From positions 62,001-126,000 of the forward strand of contig NZ_LYBV02000036.1 of the NCBI RefSeq assembly GCF_001660705.2: a stretch of 64,000 nucleotides of DNA, given 5' to 3'. Source of the stretch: Saccharicrinis aurantiacus. GTDB lineage: Bacteria > Bacteroidota > Bacteroidia > Bacteroidales > Marinilabiliaceae. The position numbers and the translations under genes were made by a program. The notes beneath the pieces were generated by a model. It saw only the letters and a program-made list of their open reading frames with translations, was not told the origin of the DNA and made no database searches. The number at the start of each line of letters is the position of its first letter. The stretch's first letter is position 1. Of this stretch, positions 35,587 through 45,165 are shown in pieces.

Positions 35587-36858
35587 ATGAAGAATAAATC
35601 CAATATATTAAACGTATTATTCATAATTATAATAGTTGTGCTTGTTTATCAATTAACAAAACAAAGCGATGAAGAACAGCCATCAGTCAAGCAAGAAGAA
35701 AGCCCGGTTAATCAATCAATTGCTTCTAATTTAGGTGAACAAACTAAAATATCGGTGGGCGTTAAAGGACACGTTATGCCTAAGCCAGCTTTGGTTATTG
35801 GTTCGTATGGTGCTGATGGAAATCCGAATATTATGACTGCAGCTTGGGCAGGTATTTGCAATTCAAATCCATTGAGCATAGCAGTGTCTATTCGCGAATC
35901 GCGCTTGAGTTATGAAAATATTATGGCAACTAAATCATTTACTGTAAATGTGCCATCAACAGCTCTAGTTGCGGAAATGGATTACGTAGGAAATATCTCG
36001 GGACACGATGTTGATAAGTTTAAAGAATTAGGCTTAACGCCGATGAAGGGAGAGTATGTAAATGCACCATATATTAAAGAGTTTCCTATTGCCATAGAGT
36101 GTGAAGTTACTCAGGTAATAAACCTAGGTTCGCACACTCAATTTATAGGTAAGGTTATAGATACAAAGGTAGATGCACATCTTATTAAAGAAAATGGAGC
36201 TGTTGATATTGAAGCCTTGCAGCCTGTTTTTTACGAAGATGAGTATTATTATTCGTACGGAATACCAGTTGCCAAACCTTGGGATGCGTATAAACTATTT
36301 GTAGAAGGGGAGAACCCAAGCTTTAAACCAAAGCAATATACAAATGCTACTATTGCAACCATTCATGAGCGAAAAAGCGTGCGCCACTTTACCAATCAGA
36401 AAGTAACTAACACTCAACTAGAAGTATTACTTAAGGCAGGAATGGCCGCACCAACTGCGGTTAATAAACAACCTTGGGCATTTGTTGCAATCACCGATAA
36501 AGCTGTTTTAAATGAGCTTGAACAAGATTTACCTTATGCTAAAATGTTATCTCAAGCTTCGGCAGCTATTGTGGTTTGTGGCGATTTAAACAAGGCCATT
36601 AAGGTGGATGACTATTGGATTCAGGATTGTTCTGCAGCAACCCAAAACATACTATTAGCGGCTGAATCTATTGGTTTAGGTGCAGTATGGACTGGGGTTT
36701 TTCCTCGGCAGGAACGTATTGAAACTGTAAAAACAGTCTTAGGACTTCCTGAGCATATGGTACCGCTTAATGTTATTCCAATTGGTTATCCAACAGGAGA
36801 GGATCAGCCAAAAGATAAATGGAAGCCAGAGAATGTTTATTGGCAAAATATGAAATAA
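35587..36858 (+). CDS. Flavin reductase-nitroreductase fusion protein
   Basis: 423 residues combining two flavin enzymes. An N-terminal hydrophobic segment (about 7-22) could anchor the protein. Residues about 60-220 form a flavin reductase-like split-barrel domain (KPALVIGSYGADGNPNIMTAAW, FTVNVPS, YVGNISGHDVDKF). Residues about 250-420 form a nitroreductase domain (HERKSVRHFTNQ, GMAAPTAVNKQPW, NILLAAESIGLGAVWTG, IPIGYP). The fusion and the membrane anchor are unusual compared with the stand-alone families. With the preceding FMN/4Fe-4S membrane protein it suggests a membrane-bound reductase; the acceptor is unknown. Confidence 0.88.
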   Translation: MKNKSNILNVLFIIIIVVLVYQLTKQSDEEQPSVKQEESPVNQSIASNLGEQTKISVGVKGHVMPKPALVIGSYGADGNPNIMTAAWAGICNSNPLSIAVSIRESRLSYENIMATKSFTVNVPSTALVAEMDYVGNISGHDVDKFKELGLTPMKGEYVNAPYIKEFPIAIECEVTQVINLGSHTQFIGKVIDTKVDAHLIKENGAVDIEALQPVFYEDEYYYSYGIPVAKPWDAYKLFVEGENPSFKPKQYTNATIATIHERKSVRHFTNQKVTNTQLEVLLKAGMAAPTAVNKQPWAFVAITDKAVLNELEQDLPYAKMLSQASAAIVVCGDLNKAIKVDDYWIQDCSAATQNILLAAESIGLGAVWTGVFPRQERIETVKTVLGLPEHMVPLNVIPIGYPTGEDQPKDKWKPENVYWQNMK

Positions 36859-36937
36859 CCAATCTAAAAGTTAGACATTTAAATTATGTTAAATATAAAA
36901 TTTTAAATTGAAATTCTTATTCATTAAACCTTAACTC

Positions 36938-37651
36938 ATGATTAATAAACATAATGCTCTTTTGCTCCTTCTTATAACAATTGCAGGTACGCTTGTAGCA
37001 CAAGAAAATAGTGGTACTAAAACCGATTCGTTAAATATAGATTCAGAAATAGAAACAGAAAACACAGGAGTTAGTAGAAATTATCAAAATATAATGTTGA
37101 ACAGTGTTAATTCTGAAGAAATAGAATTAAACACAGTTGAAGTGGATGCTGAGGTAGATCCTAATATTGCGAATACAATTAGTGGAGTACGAGGCGATTT
37201 TTATGATATAGACGGAACTTACAAGCTACACAATGACCTTTATGTTTATAATCGAAATAAAAAAGATCAGGTTTTAGGAATAGGAGAGTATTACTTTTTG
37301 ACGCTAGGAATTAGATGGATTTCTAACGATAAACTAACCTTTTTTGCAAATGGTTTATTTATTACGGAGGTTGATGCTTTGGATGGTAAAGTTTATTATC
37401 GTTTTGGGGGGCATGCTGGTTTTGATTATTCTATCACAGAGCGATTAACATTTAAAGCCGAAGGTCAGTATTTGGCAGGACCTAAGGGTAATCCATTTGT
37501 GGGTAATCATCTTTTTGAACAATCAAATGTAGGAGCTTCGTTAATGTATAAAGTGAGCCCCAAGGTTAAAGTGGGTGTGAATAGTAGGCATGTTTTTGAT
37601 AATCCAGGGGCTAAAAATATCACAGGAGGTTCTGTAAAAGTAGGCTTCTAA
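36938..37651 (+). CDS. Predicted outer-membrane beta-barrel protein, unknown function
   Basis: 237 residues with a signal peptide (LLLLLITIAGTLVAQ). Residues about 22-75 are acidic and poorly structured. The rest shows alternating polar/hydrophobic strands (ITERLTFKAEGQYLAG, SLMYKVSPKVKVGVNSRHVF) ending in VKVGF with a terminal Phe, as in small outer-membrane barrels. I recognise no family. It follows the reductase fusion by 79 bases and may be in the same unit. A hairpin separates it from the converging export operon. Confidence 0.65.
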   Translation: MINKHNALLLLLITIAGTLVAQENSGTKTDSLNIDSEIETENTGVSRNYQNIMLNSVNSEEIELNTVEVDAEVDPNIANTISGVRGDFYDIDGTYKLHNDLYVYNRNKKDQVLGIGEYYFLTLGIRWISNDKLTFFANGLFITEVDALDGKVYYRFGGHAGFDYSITERLTFKAEGQYLAGPKGNPFVGNHLFEQSNVGASLMYKVSPKVKVGVNSRHVFDNPGAKNITGGSVKVGF

Positions 37652-37672
37652 ATTAGATAGCTTCTAAAAAGA

Positions 37673-37699
37673 AGAGCTTGCCTTTAACAGACAAGCTCT
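37673..37699. terminator. Hairpin between converging genes
   Basis: AGAGCTTG pairs with CAAGCTCT around an 11-base loop. On the minus strand it is followed by TTCTTTTTAG, so it may terminate the export operon. Confidence 0.6.
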
Positions 37700-37728
37700 A
37701 CAATTATTGTTATTTAAATCGGAATGAA

Positions 37729-38880
37729 TTAGGCTTTTTGTTTGCGGGCTTTTATTTTAAATATGATGTAGCAAACTATGGCAAAAAACAATGTTATATA
37801 TAGCAAGCCTTTTAGTTCGGGCAACACATCGTTAAAGTTGGCATCGTAAAGCATTACCTTTCTTAATCCTTCAAGAAAGTGCGTAAGCGGAATGGTTTTG
37901 GCTAGCATCACAATGCTTTCGGGCATTTGCGATAGAGGCCAAGTAAATCCACTTAATATAAAGCTAGGCGTGGCTACTACCATAAGTATTTCCGTAGCTT
38001 TTAGCTGACTTGGAATGGCCAAACTAACTGCTATTCCCATAAAACTCACTGATACTATTAAAGCCAATAATAGACTAACTAGTGCTAATGGACTAGCATG
38101 CAGTGGCACTTTAAATAGTGGGAACATGCTCCATAGTAATAGGATGATGACTGCTCCCATAATCCAGAACAGTACAGATTTGATGAACATAGCCATCCAT
38201 GGGTTTTGTACCTTGCTATAAAATTCGCTGAAGAATGTTTTTTCTTCAAACTCACGAGCAAAACTCAAGGCCAAAGCCAACATAAACACCTGTTGAATAA
38301 TTACACCCAAAACACCCGGCCAAAGGAACATCATGTAATTGGCCGATTTATTAAAGAAGCGTGCGTAGTTTACACCAAAGGCTTCGTATTGCTCTTTGGC
38401 AGTTACAGCAGGCACTCCTTTTTTAGTAAGACTAGAAATTTCGATACCCGCATTTAAGGTACCCAAAGCCACTTGAATACCTTTGGCGGCATAGTTGGCA
38501 GGTAGTATATTGGCGGTATTTACCTCTACTTGTATTTCTGGATGACGCTTTTGAATGATATCTGCCTCGAAACGATTTGGGATCGTAATAATAGCATCGT
38601 ATCCATTGCTGATCACCAAATTTTTAACATCAGCCGTATTAAAGGCCACATCTACGGTGAGTACTTCAGTATCATCAAGCATCTCAATGGCTTTGTGGCT
38701 CATGGGTGTATCGTCCATATCAACCACAAGAACCGGCAAATTATCTACTTTACCTTTGCTGTATACTGCACCCAGTAATAAACCATACAAGAGCGGAGCA
38801 CCCAAAAATATGGCTACAACAACGGAGTTGCTGGTAAAGAGCTTCCACTCTCTTTTAATTAACGAAAAGAAATTATTCAT
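37729..38880 (-). CDS. ABC-2 type transporter permease
   Basis: 383 residues with one N-terminal transmembrane helix, a large extracytoplasmic domain (about 45-175, with VVDMDDTPMSHKAIEML), then five helices, typical of the YhiP/YbhR-like ABC-2 permeases that work with an HlyD-type adaptor and TolC-type outer-membrane protein. The conserved SGFTWPLSQMP segment is present. Only one permease is encoded here and no ATPase gene is in the operon, so either the ATPase is elsewhere or the protein works differently. Probably exports drugs or envelope components. It follows the adaptor gene by 12 bases. Confidence 0.9.
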   Translation of the reverse strand: MNNFFSLIKREWKLFTSNSVVVAIFLGAPLLYGLLLGAVYSKGKVDNLPVLVVDMDDTPMSHKAIEMLDDTEVLTVDVAFNTADVKNLVISNGYDAIITIPNRFEADIIQKRHPEIQVEVNTANILPANYAAKGIQVALGTLNAGIEISSLTKKGVPAVTAKEQYEAFGVNYARFFNKSANYMMFLWPGVLGVIIQQVFMLALALSFAREFEEKTFFSEFYSKVQNPWMAMFIKSVLFWIMGAVIILLLWSMFPLFKVPLHASPLALVSLLLALIVSVSFMGIAVSLAIPSQLKATEILMVVATPSFILSGFTWPLSQMPESIVMLAKTIPLTHFLEGLRKVMLYDANFNDVLPELKGLLYITLFFAIVCYIIFKIKARKQKA

Positions 38881-38892
38881 GCTAAGGCTTTA

Positions 38893-39846
38893 TTATTTCA
38901 GTAAAACAGTAATGTTGGTAATCATGTTATTTACGTTTGTGCCTGCAGCAGGTACTGCTTTCACTTCGTAAATAGACTCGCCTAACTCGTACTCAGGGAA
39001 GGCTGAAGTAATATTGGCATAGCGTGTTAATTGCTTTACAGATACAATTTTTGCTTTATAGCTTTCGTTGGTGAACGGCGATTCTATATCTACCTTATCC
39101 CCAACTTTATATTTAGCAATATTGTGTTCTGTAACTGTAAAACGGAAGTATGCTTTTGATAGTTCGTAACCATTGGCCACACCATAACCTGGTAACACCA
39201 ACTCGCCTGGGTGTAAGGCAATGGTTTCGATAGTCATGGCTTGTGGAGCCACTAAAAAACGCTCGCTATAGGCCACGTTAGCTTCTTCTAAAGCACCTTT
39301 GGCACGTTCAAGAGTTCCTAATGCCATTTGTATTTTCTCATCGCGCACGCCATTTTTCACTTCTTCGTATTTGGCTTTTACACCTACATATTGTGCTTTT
39401 GCACCTTGGTATTTCATGTAAACCTCGTCGTGCTTTTGCACAGATACCATGCTATCCTTAAACATATTGTTGATACGGTTGTACGATTTCTCGGCAAACT
39501 TATATTGCTCAGTAACCGCATCTAACTTGGCCATAATTTGCTCTAACTGCTCGTTAGTAGCCCCTTTTAGTGCCATTTTATACTGACCCTCGGCAGCGTT
39601 AACTGCACCTTGTGCTTGGTTCATTTTGGCTTCAACCTCAGGCATATCTAATAAAAATAAAGTATCCCCTTTGTTTACTTTGTCACCCTCGTTGGCATAT
39701 ATCTCAATAATGCGACCTGGGTATTTAGAAACTACCATTAAGGCATCGCGTTTAATTTTTCCTTGTTCGCCTTCGATGGTTTTTGGTGCACAAGAGCTTA
39801 ATAGGGCTAGTACACTTAATATTTGAATTTTTATTATTGTTTTCAT
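38893..39846 (-). CDS. HlyD-family periplasmic adaptor lipoprotein
   Basis: 317 residues. The lipobox LLSSC (Cys19) anchors it in a membrane. A biotinyl/lipoyl-like segment (KYPGRIIEIYANEGDKVNKGDTLFLLD) is followed by a long coiled-coil hairpin (about 70-185) and a beta-barrel part (AYFRFTVTEHNIAKYKVGDKVDIES). It bridges the ABC-2 permease and the TolC-like protein encoded on either side. Length is normal for the family. Confidence 0.92.
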   Translation of the reverse strand: MKTIIKIQILSVLALLSSCAPKTIEGEQGKIKRDALMVVSKYPGRIIEIYANEGDKVNKGDTLFLLDMPEVEAKMNQAQGAVNAAEGQYKMALKGATNEQLEQIMAKLDAVTEQYKFAEKSYNRINNMFKDSMVSVQKHDEVYMKYQGAKAQYVGVKAKYEEVKNGVRDEKIQMALGTLERAKGALEEANVAYSERFLVAPQAMTIETIALHPGELVLPGYGVANGYELSKAYFRFTVTEHNIAKYKVGDKVDIESPFTNESYKAKIVSVKQLTRYANITSAFPEYELGESIYEVKAVPAAGTNVNNMITNITVLLK

Positions 39847-39873
39847 AGCTATATTGTATTGATAAAATCTGTT

Positions 39874-41307
39874 CTAGTTTTGTAATGAAGTACTGTTTAA
39901 TTCGCCCGTTGCATTTAATAACTGAATAGTGCTTTGGCGTTGATCATAAATGGTTTGGTAATAATTTAGTACCATTTTTTCGTAATCGGCCTGAGCCTCA
40001 AGGAACTCACTGATCTTAATTAAACCGTTTTGGTATTCTTTGTACGAAATCTCTAAACTCTTTTTAGCAGACTCTTGCTGTAACTTTTGCAAGTTTAATT
40101 TGGCATTGTTAACCTGCAACTGATTTAAGCTATTGTTATAATTCAACATTAATAATTCAGCAGCTTCCTCTTTCTTATTTTGAGTTTGCAGCAATTCTAT
40201 TTTTGCTTTCTGACGTTGCTCGTGCGTATGTAAACCATCAAACAATTCCCACTTAAAACCAACACCAACGGCATTAATAGGGTAGGCACTAATTTCATTA
40301 AATCCTAGTGGACCTAGTGCACCATTTTTTACGCCCGCATACGAGTGAGTTGCAAAAGCTTGCACCTTTGGTAAGTAACCACTAGTTTCACTTTTTAGCT
40401 TGTATTCTGATGCAATTATAGCTTCGTCTAAGGCTATTAGCTCAGCTCGGTTAAGGTAGCTACCGTTGCCTACTTTTGGGTTAAACGGATCTAAGTTCAC
40501 ATCCAAAGCTTCTACAATTGATAGGGATAAACCAGTTAATTGCTGTAGTTTTAAATGTAAGAGGCTTTTGCTACCAGCGTATTCAATTTGCTTTGAAGCC
40601 AGTTCAAGTTTGGCAATGGCAATTTTCTGAAAATCGTGTTGTGTAATTAGGCCTTCTTGTAAGGCTCTTTTGGCAACTTCCTCTTCGCGAACCAATCTTT
40701 TCTCACTTTCCGATAAAATAGTATTGGCCTGTGTTAAAAGGGCAATTTTATCGTAGTAGCTTGATACTTCAGCAATAATTTCGGCTTCGCTTTGCGCAAG
40801 CATGGCTTCTTCCGCAGCAATTTTATGTTTCATGGCCTTGCTTAAATAAGGCACTTTTAGGCCCGTAAATAAAGTCCACTTGGCAGTTAAACCACCCATC
40901 CATAAACTTCCGTTATAATCTAGCGACTCGTTAATGCCCGGAATGGCTGAATTAATGGGCGGAGTAGTTACCGGTAAAGTTCCAATTGGAGGAGGTAGGG
41001 GCACCGGTAAAGTCATGCTAGGGATGCTAAATGGAATAGGATCGGTATCCATATTCACTTCGCCGCTCGAATAAGCATACGTTCCGCTTGCTTCAATAGT
41101 TGGGATGTAAGTATGTCTTATTTGTTTTCTAATAATGTCAGACTTCTCAACGTTGAGGCGTTGATTTTTAAGCTGCTTATTGTGATCTAATGCCGCCTGA
41201 ATAAAATATTGCAGGTTTAATACACTGTCTGGAACCTCAGTTTGCGCCTTACTCCCAAAAGTAAAGAAGCCGTAAAGGCATACCAGCAATAGAGTTTTTT
41301 TCTTCAT
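39874..41307 (-). CDS. TolC-family outer-membrane efflux protein
   Basis: 477 residues with a signal peptide ending TFGSKAQ. Two repeats of long amphipathic helices separated by short strands, as in outer-membrane factors. Recognisable pieces are YFIQAALDHNKQLKNQRLNVE at the start, WTLFTGLK in the first strand region and the GFKWELFDGLHTHEQ strand of the second repeat. A proline-rich loop lies around residues 90-125. It provides the exit duct for the adaptor/permease pair encoded just downstream and is the first structural gene after the regulator. Confidence 0.92.
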   Translation of the reverse strand: MKKKTLLLVCLYGFFTFGSKAQTEVPDSVLNLQYFIQAALDHNKQLKNQRLNVEKSDIIRKQIRHTYIPTIEASGTYAYSSGEVNMDTDPIPFSIPSMTLPVPLPPPIGTLPVTTPPINSAIPGINESLDYNGSLWMGGLTAKWTLFTGLKVPYLSKAMKHKIAAEEAMLAQSEAEIIAEVSSYYDKIALLTQANTILSESEKRLVREEEVAKRALQEGLITQHDFQKIAIAKLELASKQIEYAGSKSLLHLKLQQLTGLSLSIVEALDVNLDPFNPKVGNGSYLNRAELIALDEAIIASEYKLKSETSGYLPKVQAFATHSYAGVKNGALGPLGFNEISAYPINAVGVGFKWELFDGLHTHEQRQKAKIELLQTQNKKEEAAELLMLNYNNSLNQLQVNNAKLNLQKLQQESAKKSLEISYKEYQNGLIKISEFLEAQADYEKMVLNYYQTIYDQRQSTIQLLNATGELNSTSLQN

Positions 41308-41338
41308 TATATTATTCGTTTAAAATATACGTACTTAC

Positions 41339-41905
41339 TTATTTTTTAATGCCATCCCAGCAGGCTTCTGCATAGGTTTCAATGTCTATGTCTTCAATCT
41401 CAAGGTTGGTTCTGCGCACCATTCTTATGAGCGAAGTAATGGGACCATGAGCCAATGCCAATAAAGCAGGTATTGGAATTTCTTTTACAATCCCCTCGTG
41501 TTGTGCACGTTCTAGTAACTTATAAATAGGAGCCAAAAGTTGTATGGTGTCTGATTCTGCATTATTGGCCGAGAAAGAGTACTGTGTTACAAAATCAGGA
41601 ATACGTTGGTCTGTGATATACACATCCAAAATAATGGACCATAAGGTTTTAAAGTTCTCCTTAAAAGTGAGTGCCTCATTAAAGTTGTTTTCAACAATAT
41701 CATTGATCTTCTGTGTTAAAATATTGTTGAGAGAAGCCAACATTTCTTCCTTATTCTTAAAATGCACGTAAATAGTACCAGCGGCAACCTTGGCCTCGGT
41801 AGCTATCATTTTCATGCTTACTGCATGTAAACCAAATTTGGTAATTAGCGTAAGTGCAGCATCAAGTATGGCTTCTTTTTTGTCAATCTTTTTATTCTCA
41901 ATCAT
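41339..41905 (-). CDS. TetR-family repressor of the export operon
   Basis: 188 residues. The N-terminal helix-turn-helix (about 10-55: ILDAALTLITKFGLHAVSMKMIATEAKVAAGTIYVHF) is classic TetR; the rest is an all-helical ligand-binding domain ending in AEACWDGIKK. It is the first gene of the operon, and two perfect 14-bp palindromes lie 56-106 bases upstream of its start, so it very probably represses its own operon until an export substrate binds. A similar site precedes the chemoreceptor gene at 55269. Confidence 0.92.
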   Translation of the reverse strand: MIENKKIDKKEAILDAALTLITKFGLHAVSMKMIATEAKVAAGTIYVHFKNKEEMLASLNNILTQKINDIVENNFNEALTFKENFKTLWSIILDVYITDQRIPDFVTQYSFSANNAESDTIQLLAPIYKLLERAQHEGIVKEIPIPALLALAHGPITSLIRMVRRTNLEIEDIDIETYAEACWDGIKK

Positions 41906-41961
41906 TTCTATCTCCTAAACTTGTCGTTTAACGTGGGCAAATATACGCTTTTATTCAAAGA

Positions 41962-42011
41962 AATGAACGTTCATTCATTTGTGTTATGCTCATAATGAAT
42001 GAACGTTCATT
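41962..42011. promoter_or_regulatory. Paired TetR-type operators
   Basis: AATGAACGTTCATT occurs at 41962-41975 and again at 41998-42011, each a perfect palindrome, with centres 36 bp apart. Each is extended by a further CATT or AATG half-site so that the two 18-bp elements (41962-41979 and 41994-42011) are exact reverse complements of each other. Position upstream of tetR marks them as its likely binding sites. Confidence 0.82.
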
Positions 42012-42251
42012 GTTTAATGAGATATTGGAAAGACAATGAGTAAGTTATCTAAAGTGTTAAAAAATGCTAAAGTGGTTTGTAATGATACTAGCAATTTAGT
42101 AAGCAGAATTCGATTTAAATTGAGTAATTAATTTTTTTAATGATTGCATATTAACAACTAATTAACAGGTGTATAGATAGGAATAATGTAATTAAGTTAA
42201 GATATTGGAGTGTCGAATTACCCTATTGTAATAAATTCTAATAAAGAAAAT
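42012..42251. other. Intergenic region before the molybdenum hydroxylase genes
   Basis: AT-rich, no ORF. Together with the operators it forms the 346-base divergent regulatory region. The GTG-started extension from 42210 is treated as leader. Confidence 0.5.
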
Positions 42252-42719
42252 ATGTCCATGTATACCTTATTGGTTAATAATAACCATTACGAAGTAGATG
42301 TTGAACCAGATACGCCTCTGTTATGGGTTTTGCGCGATCATATTAAATTAAAAGGCACCAAATATGGTTGTGGTATTGCCATGTGCGGTGCGTGTACGGT
42401 TCATATTGATGGTGAAGCAGCTCGCAGTTGTAGTTTGCCTGTTTCTAGTTTGGCACGTAAGCGAATAACAACAATAGAGGGGCTTTCGCCCGATGGAGAT
42501 CATCCCGTTCAGCAGGCTTGGGTTGAAGAAGATGTGGCGCAATGCGGTTATTGTCAGGGCGGACAGATTATGAGTGCGGCATCGTTTCTTAAAACTAATC
42601 CCATGCCATCGGTAGACGAAATAAGAATGGCCATGAGTGGTAACATCTGTCGTTGTGCTTCTTATAATAGAATTGAAAAGGCAGTTGTTTTGGCAGCTCA
42701 AAAATTAAAACAACAATAA
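42252..42719 (+). CDS. 2Fe-2S subunit of a molybdenum hydroxylase
   Basis: 155 residues from the ATG at 42252; an upstream GTG at 42210 would add 14 residues but the family begins near MYTLLVNN. Two 2Fe-2S centres are visible: a plant-ferredoxin-type set in YGCGIAMCGACTVHIDG plus the distal RSC, and the second set in CGYCQGGQ and GNICRCASY. It is the small subunit of the xanthine dehydrogenase superfamily, closest in layout to isoquinoline 1-oxidoreductase and aldehyde oxidoreductase alpha subunits. The molybdopterin subunit follows 25 bases downstream. No FAD subunit gene is present, so electrons must leave through another carrier. Confidence 0.92.
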   Translation: MSMYTLLVNNNHYEVDVEPDTPLLWVLRDHIKLKGTKYGCGIAMCGACTVHIDGEAARSCSLPVSSLARKRITTIEGLSPDGDHPVQQAWVEEDVAQCGYCQGGQIMSAASFLKTNPMPSVDEIRMAMSGNICRCASYNRIEKAVVLAAQKLKQQ

Positions 42720-42744
42720 GTGCTCCTCTCAAAACTAAATAATC

Positions 42745-44871
42745 ATGAAAAAGAAGATAGATAGAAGAGGCTTTTTAAAGGTATCAGCCTTATCAGCTGG
42801 AGGAATGCTCATTGGATTTAACCTTTTCTCAAGTTGCAAGAATTCAGCCAAGTTGCCCGATGATATTTCAAAACTCAATTATAAAGACTTTAATGCTTAT
42901 ATACAGATTGCACCAAGTGGAGCTGTGACCATTTACGCGCCCAATCCGGAAATAGGGCAAGGTGTAAAAACATCCTTACCCATGCTAATTGCCGAAGAAC
43001 TTTGTGTTTCTTGGGATTCGGTTTTAGTGAAGCAAGCCAACTTAGATGAGGCATACTATCGTCAAATGTCGGTGGGGAGTACCTCCATATTAATGGGATG
43101 GTTGCCTTTGCGCGAGGTGGGTGCTACTGCCCGTCAGATGTTAGTGAATGCCGCAGCTCAGCAGGCAGGTGTTGCGCCTAGTAAATGCACCATAAAAGAA
43201 GGGATAATTACCTGCGATGGTAATATAAGCATTGGCATAGGCGAAGTGGTAGAAGAAGCGGCCAAGCTTGAAATACCTACTGACGTAAAGCTTAAGGATG
43301 CTAAGGATTTTACAATTATCGGACGAAATATTAAGAATGTTGATGCTAATAATATAGTCACAGGTAAGCCGCTGTTTGGTTTAGATTATGAGTACGATGG
43401 CAAAAAGATTGCTTGCATGATGCGTGCTCCCTTCGGTTATAAACTTAAATCGTTTGATGCTACAGAGGCGCTTGCTCTGCAAGGTGTAGTGGATGCGTTT
43501 AGTTTTATGCAAAATAGTATTGCTGTTGTGGCAGAAGACACATTCACTGCAATGAAAGCCATAAAACTGATAAAGCCCGTTTGGGAAGCCACCAAAAGAG
43601 CAGCCGATTCAGAAAAGGAAAATGTGAAAATAAAAAGCTTGTTACAGGATTCTAAATACGATTTAATTCAGAGTACCGGTAATGTAGATAAAGCATTTGC
43701 TAGTGCTGAGGCCACAATAGAGCAGGTGTACGAAACGCCTTATTTGCCGCACAGCTGTATGGAGCCAATGAACTTTTTTGCCCATGTTACCGACGATTGG
43801 ATTAAGTTAGCAGGTCCCATTCAAACCCCACAGAATGCTTTAAACAGAGTAGCCAATGCGCTAAAGCGCGATAAAAAAGATATTACGCTAGAACTTACGA
43901 GAATTGGGGGAGGTTTCGGTCGTCGATTATTTGGTAATTATGCACCGGAGGCTGCTATTATTTCTCACAAATCTAAGTATCCCATTCAATTGGTATACTC
44001 GCGTGAGGAGGATATGATGGGGGGGATCTATCGTCCTGCTATTTCTTACAAAGTTAGTGGAGCCATTAAAAGTAACCAGGTCAGTGCTTATAAGTTAAGG
44101 CAAGTTGGAAGTACTTCTTTAAAAGGAAGGTTTGCCAATCGCTTTCCAACTGGGGCAATACCGAATGTGCGCTTAGAGAGTATTAGAAATAAATCTTCAA
44201 TCACAACCGGAGCTTGGCGCGCACCCATTTCTAATGTTTATGCTTTTGCAGAACAATGCTTCTTGGATGAGGTGGCTTTTAAGCTTAAAAAAGATCCCAT
44301 TGCCTTTCATTTAGAATTGATTGAAAAGGCAAAGAAATCCGATAATGAGCACCTGGTATATGAGCCAGAAAGAATGGAAGGCGTAATAAAACTGCTGGCT
44401 AAAAAAGCCAATTGGGGCAATCAGTCCGAAGGAGTGTATCAAGGCTTTTCTCAATATTTTAGTCATGAAACCTATGCGGCCGAAGTGGCTGAAGTGGAAC
44501 TAAGAAATGGCATACCTGTGATTACCCGTGTTATTTGTGCCATTGATTGTGGCTTAGTGGTGAATCCCTTGGGTGCTAAAAACCAAGTGGTCGGTGGGAT
44601 TATTGATGGTATTGGACATGCCATGTATAGTGATTTTTGCATAAAGGATGGCCGACCAACAGTTACAAACTTTGATAGGTATAGACTGATACGGATGAAT
44701 GAAACCCCGCAGGTTGAATGCCACTTTGTACAAAGCAATTTGGCACCGAGTGGTTTGGGAGAACCTTCTCTTCCTCCTGCCGGAGCAGCAGTTGCCAATG
44801 CCATATTTGCCGCCACAGGAGTGAGAATTACCAAGCAACCATTTATTAAAAATAAAGAAGTGTTTGGGTAA
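42745..44871 (+). CDS. Molybdopterin-binding subunit of a periplasmic molybdenum hydroxylase
   Basis: 708 residues beginning with a Tat signal (DRRGFLKVSALSAGG); FSSC at residues 28-31 could also be a lipobox, so the enzyme may be exported folded and lipid-anchored. The body is the aldehyde oxidase/xanthine dehydrogenase large subunit of the isoquinoline 1-oxidoreductase beta type, with the GGGFGRRLFGNY motif, GAWRAP, and the C-terminal GLGEPSLPPAG stretch that carries the active-site glutamate. Together with the 2Fe-2S subunit it hydroxylates an aldehyde or N-heterocycle. The substrate is not deducible. Maturation genes follow after an R1 repeat. Confidence 0.92.
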   Translation: MKKKIDRRGFLKVSALSAGGMLIGFNLFSSCKNSAKLPDDISKLNYKDFNAYIQIAPSGAVTIYAPNPEIGQGVKTSLPMLIAEELCVSWDSVLVKQANLDEAYYRQMSVGSTSILMGWLPLREVGATARQMLVNAAAQQAGVAPSKCTIKEGIITCDGNISIGIGEVVEEAAKLEIPTDVKLKDAKDFTIIGRNIKNVDANNIVTGKPLFGLDYEYDGKKIACMMRAPFGYKLKSFDATEALALQGVVDAFSFMQNSIAVVAEDTFTAMKAIKLIKPVWEATKRAADSEKENVKIKSLLQDSKYDLIQSTGNVDKAFASAEATIEQVYETPYLPHSCMEPMNFFAHVTDDWIKLAGPIQTPQNALNRVANALKRDKKDITLELTRIGGGFGRRLFGNYAPEAAIISHKSKYPIQLVYSREEDMMGGIYRPAISYKVSGAIKSNQVSAYKLRQVGSTSLKGRFANRFPTGAIPNVRLESIRNKSSITTGAWRAPISNVYAFAEQCFLDEVAFKLKKDPIAFHLELIEKAKKSDNEHLVYEPERMEGVIKLLAKKANWGNQSEGVYQGFSQYFSHETYAAEVAEVELRNGIPVITRVICAIDCGLVVNPLGAKNQVVGGIIDGIGHAMYSDFCIKDGRPTVTNFDRYRLIRMNETPQVECHFVQSNLAPSGLGEPSLPPAGAAVANAIFAATGVRITKQPFIKNKEVFG

Positions 44872-45165
44872 ATCATTTTTTAATAGGCTTATTTGATATA
44901 AGCGCCACGGAGAAAGGCCTCTTTACATAACGCTTTTGTTTTAGCTAAAGCTTTAGTAAGACCAAGAAGTTGAGAGCTTTGCTCGAAAATCACTTGGCCG
45001 CACTTAAGATTTAGATAAATAAGAAAGTGATTTGTAAAGCAGCCTTGACTTTCTTTTGCTTCTGTTTTCTTGTGTCAAGACAAGAAAATGAAGTCAGGGT
45101 TTGGGATGAAATCCCAAGACAATATTTATCATCAAGAATAAAGAAATCTACAACAGGAAAAATAA
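44872..45165. other. Intergenic region filled by an R1 repeat
   Basis: About 290 bases between the large subunit and its maturation genes; nearly all of it is repeat R1 copy 2. A possible 61-codon ORF here is repeat-derived. Confidence 0.7.
44916..45130 (+). repeat. Intergenic repeat R1, copy 2
   Basis: GGCCTCTTTAC, TAGTAAGACCAAGAAGTTGAG, CGAAAATCACTTGGCCGCAC and the inverted pair GCTTCTGTTTTCTTG / CAAGAAAATGAAG line up with copies 1 and 3. It interrupts an otherwise co-oriented molybdenum enzyme gene set. Confidence 0.85.
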
